In this document: positions 1 to 7,023 of the stretch, piece after piece | Layout of the letters: each line of letters starts with the position of its first letter | Position numbering within the stretch: position 1 is the stretch's first letter | NCBI GenBank assembly: GCA_002382045.1 | Contig: DFZJ01000194.1 | Span: forward strand, 8,116 to 28,058 | Length of the DNA: 19,943 nt | Reading direction: 5' to 3' | Source: Syntrophaceae bacterium UBA4059 | Lineage (GTDB): Bacteria; Desulfobacterota; Syntrophia; Syntrophales; Smithellaceae | The notes under the pieces: generated by a model | Told to the model about the DNA's origin: nothing | Databases searched by the model: none | What the model saw: the letters and a program-made list of their open reading frames with translations, nothing else | Made by a program: the position numbers and the translations under genes

Positions 1-717
1 GCGCTCCAGATAATGCGGTCGGCGCGGCCGCCGCTCGCGGAATGATTTCAAGTACGTTTCATCGACCATCAGGGATTCCCGGTGTTGTTCGAGAAAGAAG
101 CCGACCTTCGCGGCAGTGGTGGCGTTGCCGAGGAAATCAACGTATGAGGCAACCTTTTCAAGATCGAAATACTCAACGGATTCCAGAGAGCGCCATATCT
201 CTTCCCAACTTCCCGTCAGGTCGGGCCGGTTCAGGACATCCACAAAGGTCCTCTCCAGACCGGTCACAGATATCGCCATCCCCGACCGATCCGTTTTTAT
301 TACGTTGAAGGATGTTGCATTCTTTTGGACAAGGGCTTTGGGCAGGCTGACGCATTTGAACTGATGAGCGCGAAAGCTGACGAGGGACATGGGTTTGCTG
401 CTGAGATACGTGAAGCGCTCATACACTGAATAGGCCTTGCCGTGAAACTCCAGGGCCGTATGGTAGGCCAGTACGGCGTCCTTTGCCATTTTGGAGGCAA
501 GAAGATATGGATCGACCGGATAGGTTTCCGCGGAAGCCCCCGGGGGCACTGATGTATAGAGGCCACGGCGGACGCGGACGATATTTCCTGCTTTCACATG
601 GTAGGTAAGAAGAGATTCCTGTGTTCTCAGATTATGTGTTCCATCGGAAGACAGAAAACCGGCAAAGTCCTCGACAGTAAAAACAGGATGGTTGCGGAAA
701 AAAGCCCTCAGTTTCAT
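1..717 (-). CDS. AbiEi-family antitoxin / transcriptional regulator (3' end beyond window)
   Basis: The frame is open from ATG 717 to the window edge (239 codons, no stop), so the C-terminus is missing. The N-terminal ~60 residues form a winged-helix-like unit ending in the motif YHVKAGNIVRVRRGLY, typical of AbiEi antitoxin N-terminal domains. Residues ~85-235 match the AbiEi C-terminal domain pattern (LAYHTALEFHG, then VTGLERTFVDVL). AbiEi proteins are the antitoxin half of AbiE type IV toxin-antitoxin systems: they repress their own promoter and neutralise the nucleotidyltransferase toxin AbiEii. The toxin gene normally follows the antitoxin, which would place it just outside the window to the left. 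A GTG directly upstream (718-720) is an alternative start. No strong Shine-Dalgarno is visible. Family assignment is from recalled motifs; whether the system is intact cannot be seen. Confidence 0.8.
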   Translation of the reverse strand, partial: MKLRAFFRNHPVFTVEDFAGFLSSDGTHNLRTQESLLTYHVKAGNIVRVRRGLYTSVPPGASAETYPVDPYLLASKMAKDAVLAYHTALEFHGKAYSVYERFTYLSSKPMSLVSFRAHQFKCVSLPKALVQKNATSFNVIKTDRSGMAISVTGLERTFVDVLNRPDLTGSWEEIWRSLESVEYFDLEKVASYVDFLGNATTAAKVGFFLEQHRESLMVDETYLKSFRERRPRRPHYLER

Positions 718-744
718 CACAGCTCGCTTATGACATTTATTAAT

Positions 745-786
745 TTAACACGCAATTATATTACGTGTAATAAAAGATATTGTCAA
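745..786 (-). promoter_or_regulatory. Sigma-70 promoter with overlapping inverted-repeat operator for the AbiEi gene
   Basis: Read on the minus strand, a perfect -35 TTGACA (781-786) is followed by exactly 17 bp and a -10 TAATAT (758-763). This predicts transcription starting about 35 nt before the ATG at 717. An imperfect inverted repeat covers the -10: TTAACACGCAAT (745-756) against ATTACGTGTAA (760-770), differing by one inserted base and one C/T change. Its position is what is expected of an autorepressor site. AbiEi proteins are known to bind inverted repeats in their own promoters; assigning this site to AbiEi is inference. Confidence 0.65.
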
Positions 787-922
787 ATATATTTTATGCC
801 CATCAGGTTGAAATTGACGCTAACTCCCATAACTCGCAATTTCCTTACGGGTTCTGAATAGACTCGTCAAGTATAGCCAAACTATCGACTGCAAAAATGG
901 CGTATGCAACAAATTCTCTCGC

Positions 923-2074
923 TTATTGGGGCGTAAGAATCAGCACATCCTCCTTCCCCACGTTCAGCATGTAACCCACCTTTGGTCTGGTGAAAATGAG
1001 TGTTTCCAGTTCGCCAGGTTCGACGACGATTTTATCTGCAATTCCCTTCTTGATCTGGGCGATGCAGCGGCGCTTGTGGTCGGATATCTGGCGTTCGTAG
1101 GGTTTATTGGAGCCATCATAATTCATAGTACCGGGCCAGAGGCGGCGGTAGATTTCGTCACGGGCCGCGATCTGCTTCGGCTTTTCGGCTAAGATCAGCA
1201 AGTATTGGAAGCTGGCCGGTTGCAGTTTGATTGGAACGCCCCGGTAGAAAAAAAGCTGCTGACGTTCATCCATGAAAATTGTCGGCGGATCGGCGATCAA
1301 TTCCCGCAAGTCTTTGGTATCGGCAAGGCGGGTGCGCAGGGCAAAAAGAAGACCTTTGTTCTGGAGAATGTCGGCAAGGTGATGGGGAAAAGAGATATCA
1401 CTTGCCGGGGGCGCGGTTTTGGTCGCGATGGTGGTTGTGGTGATCATCGTGGTCGTCGCCGGTGGTGCCGATGCAGCTGGTGTTGATGATGCTGCTGGTG
1501 TTGCTGCGACTGCCGGCGGCTTACCTCCTGATCCTGTATTGATTTGATTAGCCACGCCGCCGGCGTAATCGAAACCGACTGCCTCACGAACCCCGGTTAT
1601 CGCATACTGTTCAGTCCCGTCTCCCAGATCCGGATAGTTCCGATGGAGACGACGGTAGAGGCGCAAAGCCACATGTTTGGGCAGAAGGCGCTCAAGTTCC
1701 GTAAGCGGCATATCGGCTATTGTTTCCGGGGTATCGTATCCTTCGGCAATGAGTCGATTAATATGTGTCCGGCCCAGACCGCGGATGCGAATGGAAGAAA
1801 GCGCCAAGCCCTTTTTGGTTACGCCGTGGATCAGGCACTGTGACAGGCAGACAAGCAACCGGACAAAACGTTCTTCCCAGCCGGCAACTCTGGCCAGGGC
1901 GGCCAGTGTTTCGGCCAGCCAGCTGAAATCCTCCCCCACCCGCTTGATGACGCCGCTGAAAAGCTGGTATTTTTTTTCAATGTCCTTTGTTCCAGCGGCG
2001 GTAAGCCAGTCGATCATCATGAGTGTTTTCTTGACAGCGCGGTTCGTGTCGTCAAGAAGCAAAAATGGGGTCAA
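923..2074 (-). pseudogene. Detached C-terminus of a Hel308-like helicase with winged-helix domain (likely 5'-truncated)
   Basis: A 383-codon frame begins with TTG at 2074. Residues ~1-155 are helical and include a helix-hairpin-helix-like stretch (IRIRGLGRTHINRLIAEGYD) resembling the C-terminal domains of Hel308/Ski2-type DEAD/DEAH helicases. A low-complexity Ala/Thr/Pro linker covers ~175-230. Residues ~265-375 look like an OmpR/PhoB-type winged helix (a PIKLQPASFQYLLILA core, GYML near the end). No Walker A or DEAD motor is present, and an in-frame TGA lies 15 codons upstream. The TTG and next few codons belong to the palindromic element at 2063-2145. This suggests the motor-encoding 5' part was lost with the element at the break. 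ATG 2020 is an alternative start. It could still be expressed as a stand-alone DNA-binding protein. Domain calls are by eye. Confidence 0.5.
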
Positions 2075-2145
2075 GTCTTGAAATATAAGTATTTTGAAAA
2101 GTACATAAGTAATATTTCAACACCTGATTTTGCCTAACCCCATTT
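2063..2145. repeat. 83-bp nested palindromic element (MITE/REP-like)
   Basis: The outer arms are perfect 9-bp inverted repeats: AAATGGGGT (2063-2071) and ACCCCATTT (2137-2145). Inside lies a second perfect 9-bp pair: TTGAAATAT (2078-2086) and ATATTTCAA (2112-2120). The AT-rich centre contains a small TTTTGAAAA palindrome. The left end (TGGGGTCAAGTCTTGAAAT) resembles, from memory, the terminal hairpins of non-autonomous elements mobilised by IS200-like (Y1) transposases in deltaproteobacteria. No transposase lies in the window. The element sits exactly at the 5' break of the helicase-like frame, and its left arm provides that frame's first codons. Confidence 0.6.
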
Positions 2146-2150
2146 CTTTC

Positions 2151-2354
2151 TTAAATCAAGCGTTTGGCTACCAGCGAGGCAAAATGTTCAAAAGAGCGGT
2201 TGTATGTTTTTTCCGCGTCCTTCGGAAAGAAACACGCCGGCAGCTGCCTTTGTTTCAGATGATAGTCAACACAATCACAACAGATCCCTTTTCTAATACA
2301 AGGATTGTAAGAACAATTGCAGTTTTTCAGATTAACTTCTTTTTTACATTCCAT
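2151..2354 (-). CDS. Small cysteine-rich protein, DUF6485-type
   Basis: This encodes 67 residues from ATG 2354. The sequence has paired cysteines in CNCSYNPC and KGICCDC, followed by LPACFFPKDAEKTY. That pattern is what I recall for the DUF6485 family of short cytosolic proteins, whose function is not known to me; the clustered cysteines suggest metal binding. A strong AAGGAG (2368-2373) lies 13 nt before ATG 2354. A TTG at 2366 would add four residues but sits only 1 nt from the Shine-Dalgarno, so I prefer the ATG, which also gives the family-like MECKKE start. The stop TAA is at 2151-2153. The gene is immediately downstream of the Phd/VapC remnant on the same strand and may share its transcript. 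Confidence 0.65.
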   Translation of the reverse strand: MECKKEVNLKNCNCSYNPCIRKGICCDCVDYHLKQRQLPACFFPKDAEKTYNRSFEHFASLVAKRLI

Positions 2355-2403
2355 TGTTTCACTCAATCTCCTTAATCAGATGTTCCTTGTGGAGGTCATG
2401 TCA

Positions 2404-2457
2404 TTAAAGCGCGTCGAGGAGAATGGCAGCAATATCAAGTTTATCGATATAATACAT
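2404..2457 (-). pseudogene. VapC-like PIN toxin remnant (N-terminal stub)
   Basis: A 17-codon frame, MYYIDKLDIAAILLDAL, begins at an ATG overlapping the stop of the upstream antitoxin gene (TGATG, one shared base). That junction is the usual antitoxin-toxin arrangement. The opening MYYID resembles the first beta strand and first catalytic aspartate (residue 5) of PIN-domain VapC toxins. TAA follows after codon 17, and the next gene's ribosome-binding site begins about 30 nt later, so there is no room for the ~130-residue toxin. I read it as a deletion remnant. A chance short frame cannot be excluded because only five residues are diagnostic. Confidence 0.45.
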
Positions 2458-2702
2458 CAATAACGTTCCTCTTGCCTGCCTTCGATGACGGTTCTACTCA
2501 AAGGATTGCCGGAAAGCTTGATTGCGGCCCGAAATTTCTTAAGGCTGGGCAGTCTTTTTGTTTTTCCGGCTGAAGGCACCAGGCGGGCAACCTCTACTTT
2601 CCTGCGCGTTAAAATAACTTCCATTCCTTCTTCCACTTGATGAATCAGGCTGCTGAACTTGCCTCTGGCTTCTTTGATATTGACTTCCATATGCTTACCC
2701 AA
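2457..2702 (-). CDS. Phd/YefM-family antitoxin, apparently orphaned
   Basis: This encodes 81 residues. The N-terminal pattern (MEVNIKEARGKFSSLIHQVE, then GMEVILTRRKVEVARLVP) is the standard Phd/YefM fold, which dimerises, binds operator DNA and presents a C-terminal tail that blocks its toxin. Family members typically have 75-95 residues, so it is full length. The start may be ATG 2702 or the internal ATG at codon 5 (MEVNIK, 2690), which matches the family more closely; no clear Shine-Dalgarno decides between them. The stop TGA overlaps the start of a 17-codon VapC-like stub, so the partner toxin appears to be gone. It may persist as a DNA-binding repressor or as an antitoxin acting on a related toxin elsewhere. 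Confidence 0.8.
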   Translation of the reverse strand: MGKHMEVNIKEARGKFSSLIHQVEEGMEVILTRRKVEVARLVPSAGKTKRLPSLKKFRAAIKLSGNPLSRTVIEGRQEERY

Positions 2703-2728
2703 CGAAACTGGTTTATCGTTTGTTATGA

Positions 2729-2759
2729 AGTGAACACCAATATTTACAATGTGTCCACT
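2729..2759. promoter_or_regulatory. Inverted repeat, candidate operator for the Phd-type antitoxin
   Basis: AGTGAACAC (2729-2737) and GTGTCCACT (2751-2759) form a 9-bp inverted repeat with one mismatch and a 13-bp AT-rich spacer. It lies just upstream of the antitoxin start (2702) and right after the rpiB stop. Phd/YefM proteins bind short palindromes upstream of their own genes, so autoregulation is a reasonable inference. I could not identify a convincing -35/-10 pair. Confidence 0.4.
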
Positions 2760-2764
2760 GAAAT

Positions 2765-3226
2765 TCAGGGAGAAGACAGGGACTGGTCTTCAATGGCCAT
2801 TATCTTGGCGATTCGTCGTTCATGGCGTTGGTCGTTGGCGAAGATTGTATTTGTGAATTTATCGATCATATCGCAAACCGGCACCTGATATTTTACTCGG
2901 CCGCCGAAGGCGATGAAATTGGCGTTGTTGTGGGCTTTGGCCATTTCGGCGCTGAATAAATCGGAGAGGAGCGCGCAGCGGATTCCTTTGACCTTGTTGG
3001 CGGCAATCGAGACGCCGATGCCTGTGCCGCAAAGCAGGATGCCGAAGTCATAACCGCCTTTTTTAAATTCATTGCAGGCGGCAAGCGCCATATCCGGGTA
3101 ATCGACAGAGGCATTGTCCTGTGTGCCCATATCGTTGACCTCAAAATTCTTCTTTTTTAAAAAGGCAACGATCTCGTCTTTAAGATCAACTGCTCCATGA
3201 TCAGAGGCTATCACGATTTTTTTCAT
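2765..3226 (-). CDS. rpiB: Ribose-5-phosphate isomerase B
   Basis: RpiB interconverts ribose-5-phosphate and ribulose-5-phosphate in the cytosolic pentose phosphate pathway. The 153 residues align by eye with E. coli RpiB over the full length. SDHGA lies at residues 8-12. CGTGIG contains the catalytic base Cys66. HNNANFIAFGGR contains His99, equivalent to the active-site histidine. HERRIAKIMAIE is near the end, where the family contacts substrate phosphate. A GGAG ribosome-binding site lies about 9 nt before ATG 3226. LacA/RpiB relatives can act on other aldoses, but the residues here fit RpiB. The gene is divergent from xerD and immediately upstream of the antitoxin gene on the same strand. 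Confidence 0.95.
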   Translation of the reverse strand: MKKIVIASDHGAVDLKDEIVAFLKKKNFEVNDMGTQDNASVDYPDMALAACNEFKKGGYDFGILLCGTGIGVSIAANKVKGIRCALLSDLFSAEMAKAHNNANFIAFGGRVKYQVPVCDMIDKFTNTIFANDQRHERRIAKIMAIEDQSLSSP

Positions 3227-3275
3227 TTTTATTCTCCGTCCGACAATAATGGTATTTCTTTCTACAAGATAATCA

Positions 3276-3304
3276 ATTATGTCAACAAAAATACTTTACT
3301 TCAA
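3276..3304 (-). promoter_or_regulatory. Candidate rpiB promoter
   Basis: On the minus strand, TTGAAG (3299-3304) is separated by 17 bp from CATAAT (3276-3281), about 50 nt upstream of the rpiB start. This is a reasonable sigma-70-like match in the 103-bp divergent gap with xerD. No equally good match was seen for xerD on the plus strand. Confidence 0.4.
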
Positions 3305-3329
3305 CGGCATATTTGCGTAAAAAACCATC

Positions 3330-4208
3330 ATGCGGGACTTATTAAATCGCTATTATAATTATCTCCTGATCGAAAAAGGTGCGGCAGGCAATACGCTGGA
3401 GGCTTATGGACGCGACCTGAACCGCTATGTTTCTTTTCTGGAGCAGAGGAGCCTGACGGAGGCGACCCCCCAGACAGTCATCGATTTTCTTGTGCAAATC
3501 AAAAACGAGGGGTTGTCGGCCAATTCGATGAACCGGTCCCTTGCGGCACTGAGGGGTTTCTATAAATTTTTATTGCAGGAAAAAGTCCTGGATGAATCGC
3601 CGCTGGCTCATATTGAACTGGCCAAAGTCTGGATGCGTCTCCCCGATACGGTGAGTAAGGAAGAGATGAATTTAATCCTTCAACAGCCGGGCGATCAGAC
3701 GCCTGCAAACCTGCGCGACAGCGCGATGCTGGAACTGCTCTATGCGACGGGGCTGCGCGTTTCAGAATTAATCGGATTGACGATGAACAGCATCAACTGG
3801 CAGGTCGGTTTTCTGATTGTCATGGGTAAGGGAAGCAAGGAGCGCGTTGTCCCCATCGGTAAGACGGCCTATGACATTGTACGACGCTATGTGGACGAAG
3901 CCAGGCCCAAACTGATCAAATCAAAAACCACGGACTGTTTATTTCTGAATCGTTTCGGCGGGCCATTTACAAGGCAGGGACTCTGGAAAATCATTGTCGG
4001 TTATGCGCAAAAAGCGGGTTTGCATAAAAAGGTGCATCCGCATACATTCCGTCATTCCTTTGCGTCGCACCTGCTTGCGGGTGGGGCGGATTTGCGTGCG
4101 GTGCAAGTGATGCTGGGGCATTCCGATATTTCGACAACACAGATTTATACCCATGTAACAAAGGACAGGTTAAAAGAGATCCATAGCAAATATCATCCGC
4201 GAGGCTGA
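3330..4208 (+). CDS. xerD: Tyrosine recombinase, XerD-like (chromosome dimer resolution)
   Basis: Xer recombinases resolve chromosome dimers at dif sites with FtsK at the septum. The 292 residues have the usual length. Residues ~1-85 form the SAM-like core-binding domain (opening LLNRYYNYLLIEKG, then NTLEAYGRDL). Residues ~105-285 form the catalytic domain with every active residue present: Arg143 in ATGLRVSEL, Lys167 in GKGSKERVVPIG, His238 and Arg241 in HPHTFRHSFASHL, His264 in LGHSDISTTQIYTH, and nucleophile Tyr273. The genomic setting is core, with no att-like repeats beside it, which favours a housekeeping XerC/D over a phage integrase. XerC and XerD are hard to separate by eye. No good Shine-Dalgarno precedes ATG 3330. 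The TPR gene starts 4 nt after the stop. Confidence 0.9.
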   Translation: MRDLLNRYYNYLLIEKGAAGNTLEAYGRDLNRYVSFLEQRSLTEATPQTVIDFLVQIKNEGLSANSMNRSLAALRGFYKFLLQEKVLDESPLAHIELAKVWMRLPDTVSKEEMNLILQQPGDQTPANLRDSAMLELLYATGLRVSELIGLTMNSINWQVGFLIVMGKGSKERVVPIGKTAYDIVRRYVDEARPKLIKSKTTDCLFLNRFGGPFTRQGLWKIIVGYAQKAGLHKKVHPHTFRHSFASHLLAGGADLRAVQVMLGHSDISTTQIYTHVTKDRLKEIHSKYHPRG

Positions 4209-4212
4209 ACGC

Positions 4213-6192
4213 ATGCAGGAAAATGCCGGAAATAAAATTGAATTAAACAAAAAAATCATGGCGGGCGTGATCATCGTTGCCGTGGTCATTTCCCTTCTGG
4301 CCTCTTGGATTTATTTTTGTCCAACGGTTTTCCGGACAAGTATTCTTTATGGCCAAAGAGTCATCAATACTTTTTCTTATTATGTTTTAAAAAATAAACC
4401 CCATTTTTATTATCTGGAAATTGAAAAAAACGGCAAAGATCTTCGTGTGGAGGCCGGTGACGCATTGGAAATTAATTATCGGGATGAGTTTGTCATTAAA
4501 TCCGTTGCCAGTGATGATTTGGGCGGAGAGTTTGTATCGGCAACGATTGACGGGACAGGCAAGGCAGGGAATCACATCGGTGTATTGTTTCGTGGCATTG
4601 AATTTGTCAACCATATCATGCAAAGCGGCATGCTGGCTAAAGATGCCCAGGCGGTCAACGTGTATAAAGTCACGATTGCTTATCAAAAGGAAAAAATAGA
4701 CACAGTGCCGATTCGTGTAAAAATTCTGCCTCAGGACTGGCTCAGGGTTGCAAAAGAGTCCGGCGATGTCGGTGTGCAAATTGAATACCTGAAGAAGGCT
4801 GTTGCCCAAAACACCGGCGATGTCGGTGTGCGCAAGCTTCTGGCGAGCATCTATCTGCGACAAAACCGGGCGGAGGAGGCCGCATTGCTTTATGCGGATG
4901 TTTTGCGCATCAAGCCCGATGATACTGCGGCAGCAAAGGAATTGGCGCGCTGCCATCTTAAAGTCAACAGGGCTGATCAGGCGGTTGAAATTTTATCAAA
5001 CCTTGTCCGGCAGCAACCGCAGGATGCTGAAGCCTATGCCATGCTGGGTCTGGCTTTCAGCCATCAAAAATTGTGGAACAAAGCGATAGAATCTTACGTT
5101 CAGGCAGTTGGGCTCGATCCGGAGAATCATCCAGTCCGGTTGCGGCTGGCGGAAGCTTACGAAAAGGCGGATAAAGCCGGCGCGGCCACGGAGCAATATC
5201 AATATATTACTACGCATTCGCAGGATGCCGCTCCGGCCTGGCGCGCTTTGGGAGATAGTTATCTCAGAAAAAAGAATTACGACCGGGCCATCGAGAGCTA
5301 TACGCAAGTCATCAAAAGCAACCCGAAAGATGCTGCGGCATATGCCAACCTGGCTACGGCATATGGAGGCCAGGGGAACGCAAAAGAAGAAATGGCCAAT
5401 TTACAAAAGGCTGTGGCGCTGATGCCTGACGAGCCCATTATCCACTTTAATCTGGCGGCTGCCTATGAAAGAAGAAAAAAGACGGACGAGGCCATTAAGG
5501 AATACTCATATGTTTTGAAAAAAAATCCTGATGATGCCGATGCGCTGGAACGCCTGGCGGATCTGACTTTTAAAAACAAAAAATATGATCAAGCCGCGAA
5601 GTATTACGAAAAACTGGTCCGGAAGTATCCACACAAAGCGGACGGGTTTGCCAAGCTGGGATTTGCTTACGGTGAAATGAGGCAATATGCGCTCTCCGCT
5701 GAAAATTACGAAAAAGCAATCAAGCTGGGTGCGAAGGATCAGACGATGTATAATAATCTGGCCTATACTTACACAAAGCTGGGCAGGGAAAAAGAGGCTG
5801 TGAAATATTATGAAAAAACAACTCCTACCCAACAAACACTGGGAATGATGGGAAGCTATTATATCCGGGATAAGAAATATGCGCAGGCGATTAAATATTA
5901 TCAGAAAATGGTAAAACTTGAACCGAAAAAAGCTTCTTCTTATGCAGGCCTGGGTTACGCTTATCTGGCCTCCGGTAATCCGGATAAGGCGATTGAAAAT
6001 TATTTAAAGGCGTTGAAATATGACCGCGAGGATGATGAAATATACGCCAATCTGGGTGACGCCTATGAAAAGAAAGGGCTTTACTCCGAAGCGCTGAAAG
6101 CATACAAAAGCGCGTATGAGATTAACCCGGAAACAAGAGTGGGCGGAAAAATTCCGCGACTGCGCATTCAACTGATGCAGAAAAAAAATTAA
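4213..6192 (+). CDS. Membrane-anchored TPR-repeat protein
   Basis: This 659-residue protein has one transmembrane segment at ~15-37 after a short charged N-terminus, which predicts a periplasmic body. Residues ~40-180 form a strand-rich domain I do not recognise (it includes VEAGDALEINYRDEF). From ~190 to the end there are about 13 consecutive tetratricopeptide repeats with the regular A-Y-x-x-L-G-x-A-Y and A-x-x-x-Y-x-K-A/L-x-L-x-P spacing. TPR arrays act as protein-binding scaffolds; the partner is unknown. The gene begins 4 nt after xerD and ends 15 nt before kdsA, so it probably sits in an operon feeding LPS synthesis. A role in envelope assembly is only inferred from that context. Confidence 0.8.
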   Translation: MQENAGNKIELNKKIMAGVIIVAVVISLLASWIYFCPTVFRTSILYGQRVINTFSYYVLKNKPHFYYLEIEKNGKDLRVEAGDALEINYRDEFVIKSVASDDLGGEFVSATIDGTGKAGNHIGVLFRGIEFVNHIMQSGMLAKDAQAVNVYKVTIAYQKEKIDTVPIRVKILPQDWLRVAKESGDVGVQIEYLKKAVAQNTGDVGVRKLLASIYLRQNRAEEAALLYADVLRIKPDDTAAAKELARCHLKVNRADQAVEILSNLVRQQPQDAEAYAMLGLAFSHQKLWNKAIESYVQAVGLDPENHPVRLRLAEAYEKADKAGAATEQYQYITTHSQDAAPAWRALGDSYLRKKNYDRAIESYTQVIKSNPKDAAAYANLATAYGGQGNAKEEMANLQKAVALMPDEPIIHFNLAAAYERRKKTDEAIKEYSYVLKKNPDDADALERLADLTFKNKKYDQAAKYYEKLVRKYPHKADGFAKLGFAYGEMRQYALSAENYEKAIKLGAKDQTMYNNLAYTYTKLGREKEAVKYYEKTTPTQQTLGMMGSYYIRDKKYAQAIKYYQKMVKLEPKKASSYAGLGYAYLASGNPDKAIENYLKALKYDREDDEIYANLGDAYEKKGLYSEALKAYKSAYEINPETRVGGKIPRLRIQLMQKKN

Positions 6193-6207
6193 GGACGGGA
6201 GCGAAGC

Positions 6208-7023
6208 ATGAAACAGGTAAAGCTTAATAATCTTGCAATTGGAGATCGGGGCGGTTTCGTATTGATTGCCGGTCCCTGCGTTATAGAAAATGAAGCGGCG
6301 GCGATGGAAATTGCTTCCTATCTGAAGGAGCTGACGGCAAAGTTAGAAATTCCTTTTATCTTTAAAGCCTCCTACGATAAAGCAAACCGGACATCAATAA
6401 ATTCCTATCGGGGGCCGGGGCTGCTGGATGGTTTGGCAATCCTGAAGCGCGTTAAAGAAAAAATCGGCGTACCGGTTCTTTCCGATGTGCACCGCTTTGA
6501 GGAAATTGACGCGGCAGCCGGTGTTCTGGATATTATGCAGGTGCCGGCTTTTCTGTGCCGTCAGACGGACTTTGTTGTGGAGGTCGCGAAAAAAGCGAAG
6601 ATCGTCAATGTTAAAAAGGGACAGTTTCTGGCTCCATGGGATGTTGCCAATATCATTCAAAAGATCAAAGCTGCCGGAAACGAGAATATTCTGATCACTG
6701 AACGTGGCGCGTCTTTCGGCTATAATAATCTTGTATTTGATGTACGCGCCCTGCCGATAATGAGGGCGATGGGGTATCCGGTGATTTTTGACGCCACACA
6801 CTCGGTGCAGTTGCCGGGCGGCGCGGGAACATCTTCAGGCGGTCAGCGGGAGATGGTGCCTTATCTGGCGCGAGCCGCTGTGGCGGCAGGTGTGGACGGC
6901 ATTTTTATGGAAGTTCATCCCGATCCGGAAAAAGCACTCTGCGACGGGGCGAATTCCCTTTACCTGAATTCGCTGGAAGCGTTGTTGACGACGTTGAAGA
7001 AGATCGAAAAAGCGGTAAAATAG
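6208..7023 (+). CDS. kdsA: 3-deoxy-D-manno-octulosonate-8-phosphate synthase (Kdo8P synthase)
   Basis: KdsA condenses phosphoenolpyruvate with arabinose-5-phosphate to give Kdo-8-phosphate for lipid A-core synthesis. The 271-residue length is normal. Visible motifs are GPCVIE (22-27), FKASYDKANRTS, the 69-71 loop RGPG, QVPAFLCRQTD, KKGQFLAPWD and DATHSVQLPGG. Cys24, His198, Glu235 and Asp246 correspond to the four metal ligands of metal-dependent (Aquifex-type) enzymes; E. coli-type enzymes have Asn in place of the Cys. I therefore call it class II. GGGAG precedes ATG 6208 by about 7 nt. The stop TAG lies inside the first copy of a 17-bp direct repeat. kdsC follows 52 nt later. Confidence 0.96.
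   Translation: MKQVKLNNLAIGDRGGFVLIAGPCVIENEAAAMEIASYLKELTAKLEIPFIFKASYDKANRTSINSYRGPGLLDGLAILKRVKEKIGVPVLSDVHRFEEIDAAAGVLDIMQVPAFLCRQTDFVVEVAKKAKIVNVKKGQFLAPWDVANIIQKIKAAGNENILITERGASFGYNNLVFDVRALPIMRAMGYPVIFDATHSVQLPGGAGTSSGGQREMVPYLARAAVAAGVDGIFMEVHPDPEKALCDGANSLYLNSLEALLTTLKKIEKAVK

Noticed and set aside
598..861. 87-codon plus-strand frame across the AbiEi promoter
   Set aside because: It overlaps the antisense AbiEi start and promoter, has no recognisable domain, and reads through the AT-rich operator.
1677..2081. 134-codon plus-strand frame
   Set aside because: It is antisense to the helicase-like frame, whose composition and domain patterns are far more protein-like.
3330..4208. Phage or island integrase instead of XerD
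   Set aside because: Size and motifs fit the Xer family, and the gene leads a housekeeping operon with no att-like repeat or tRNA nearby.
4387..4956. 189-codon minus-strand frame
   Set aside because: It lies wholly antisense to the TPR protein gene and has no independent ribosome-binding site or motif.
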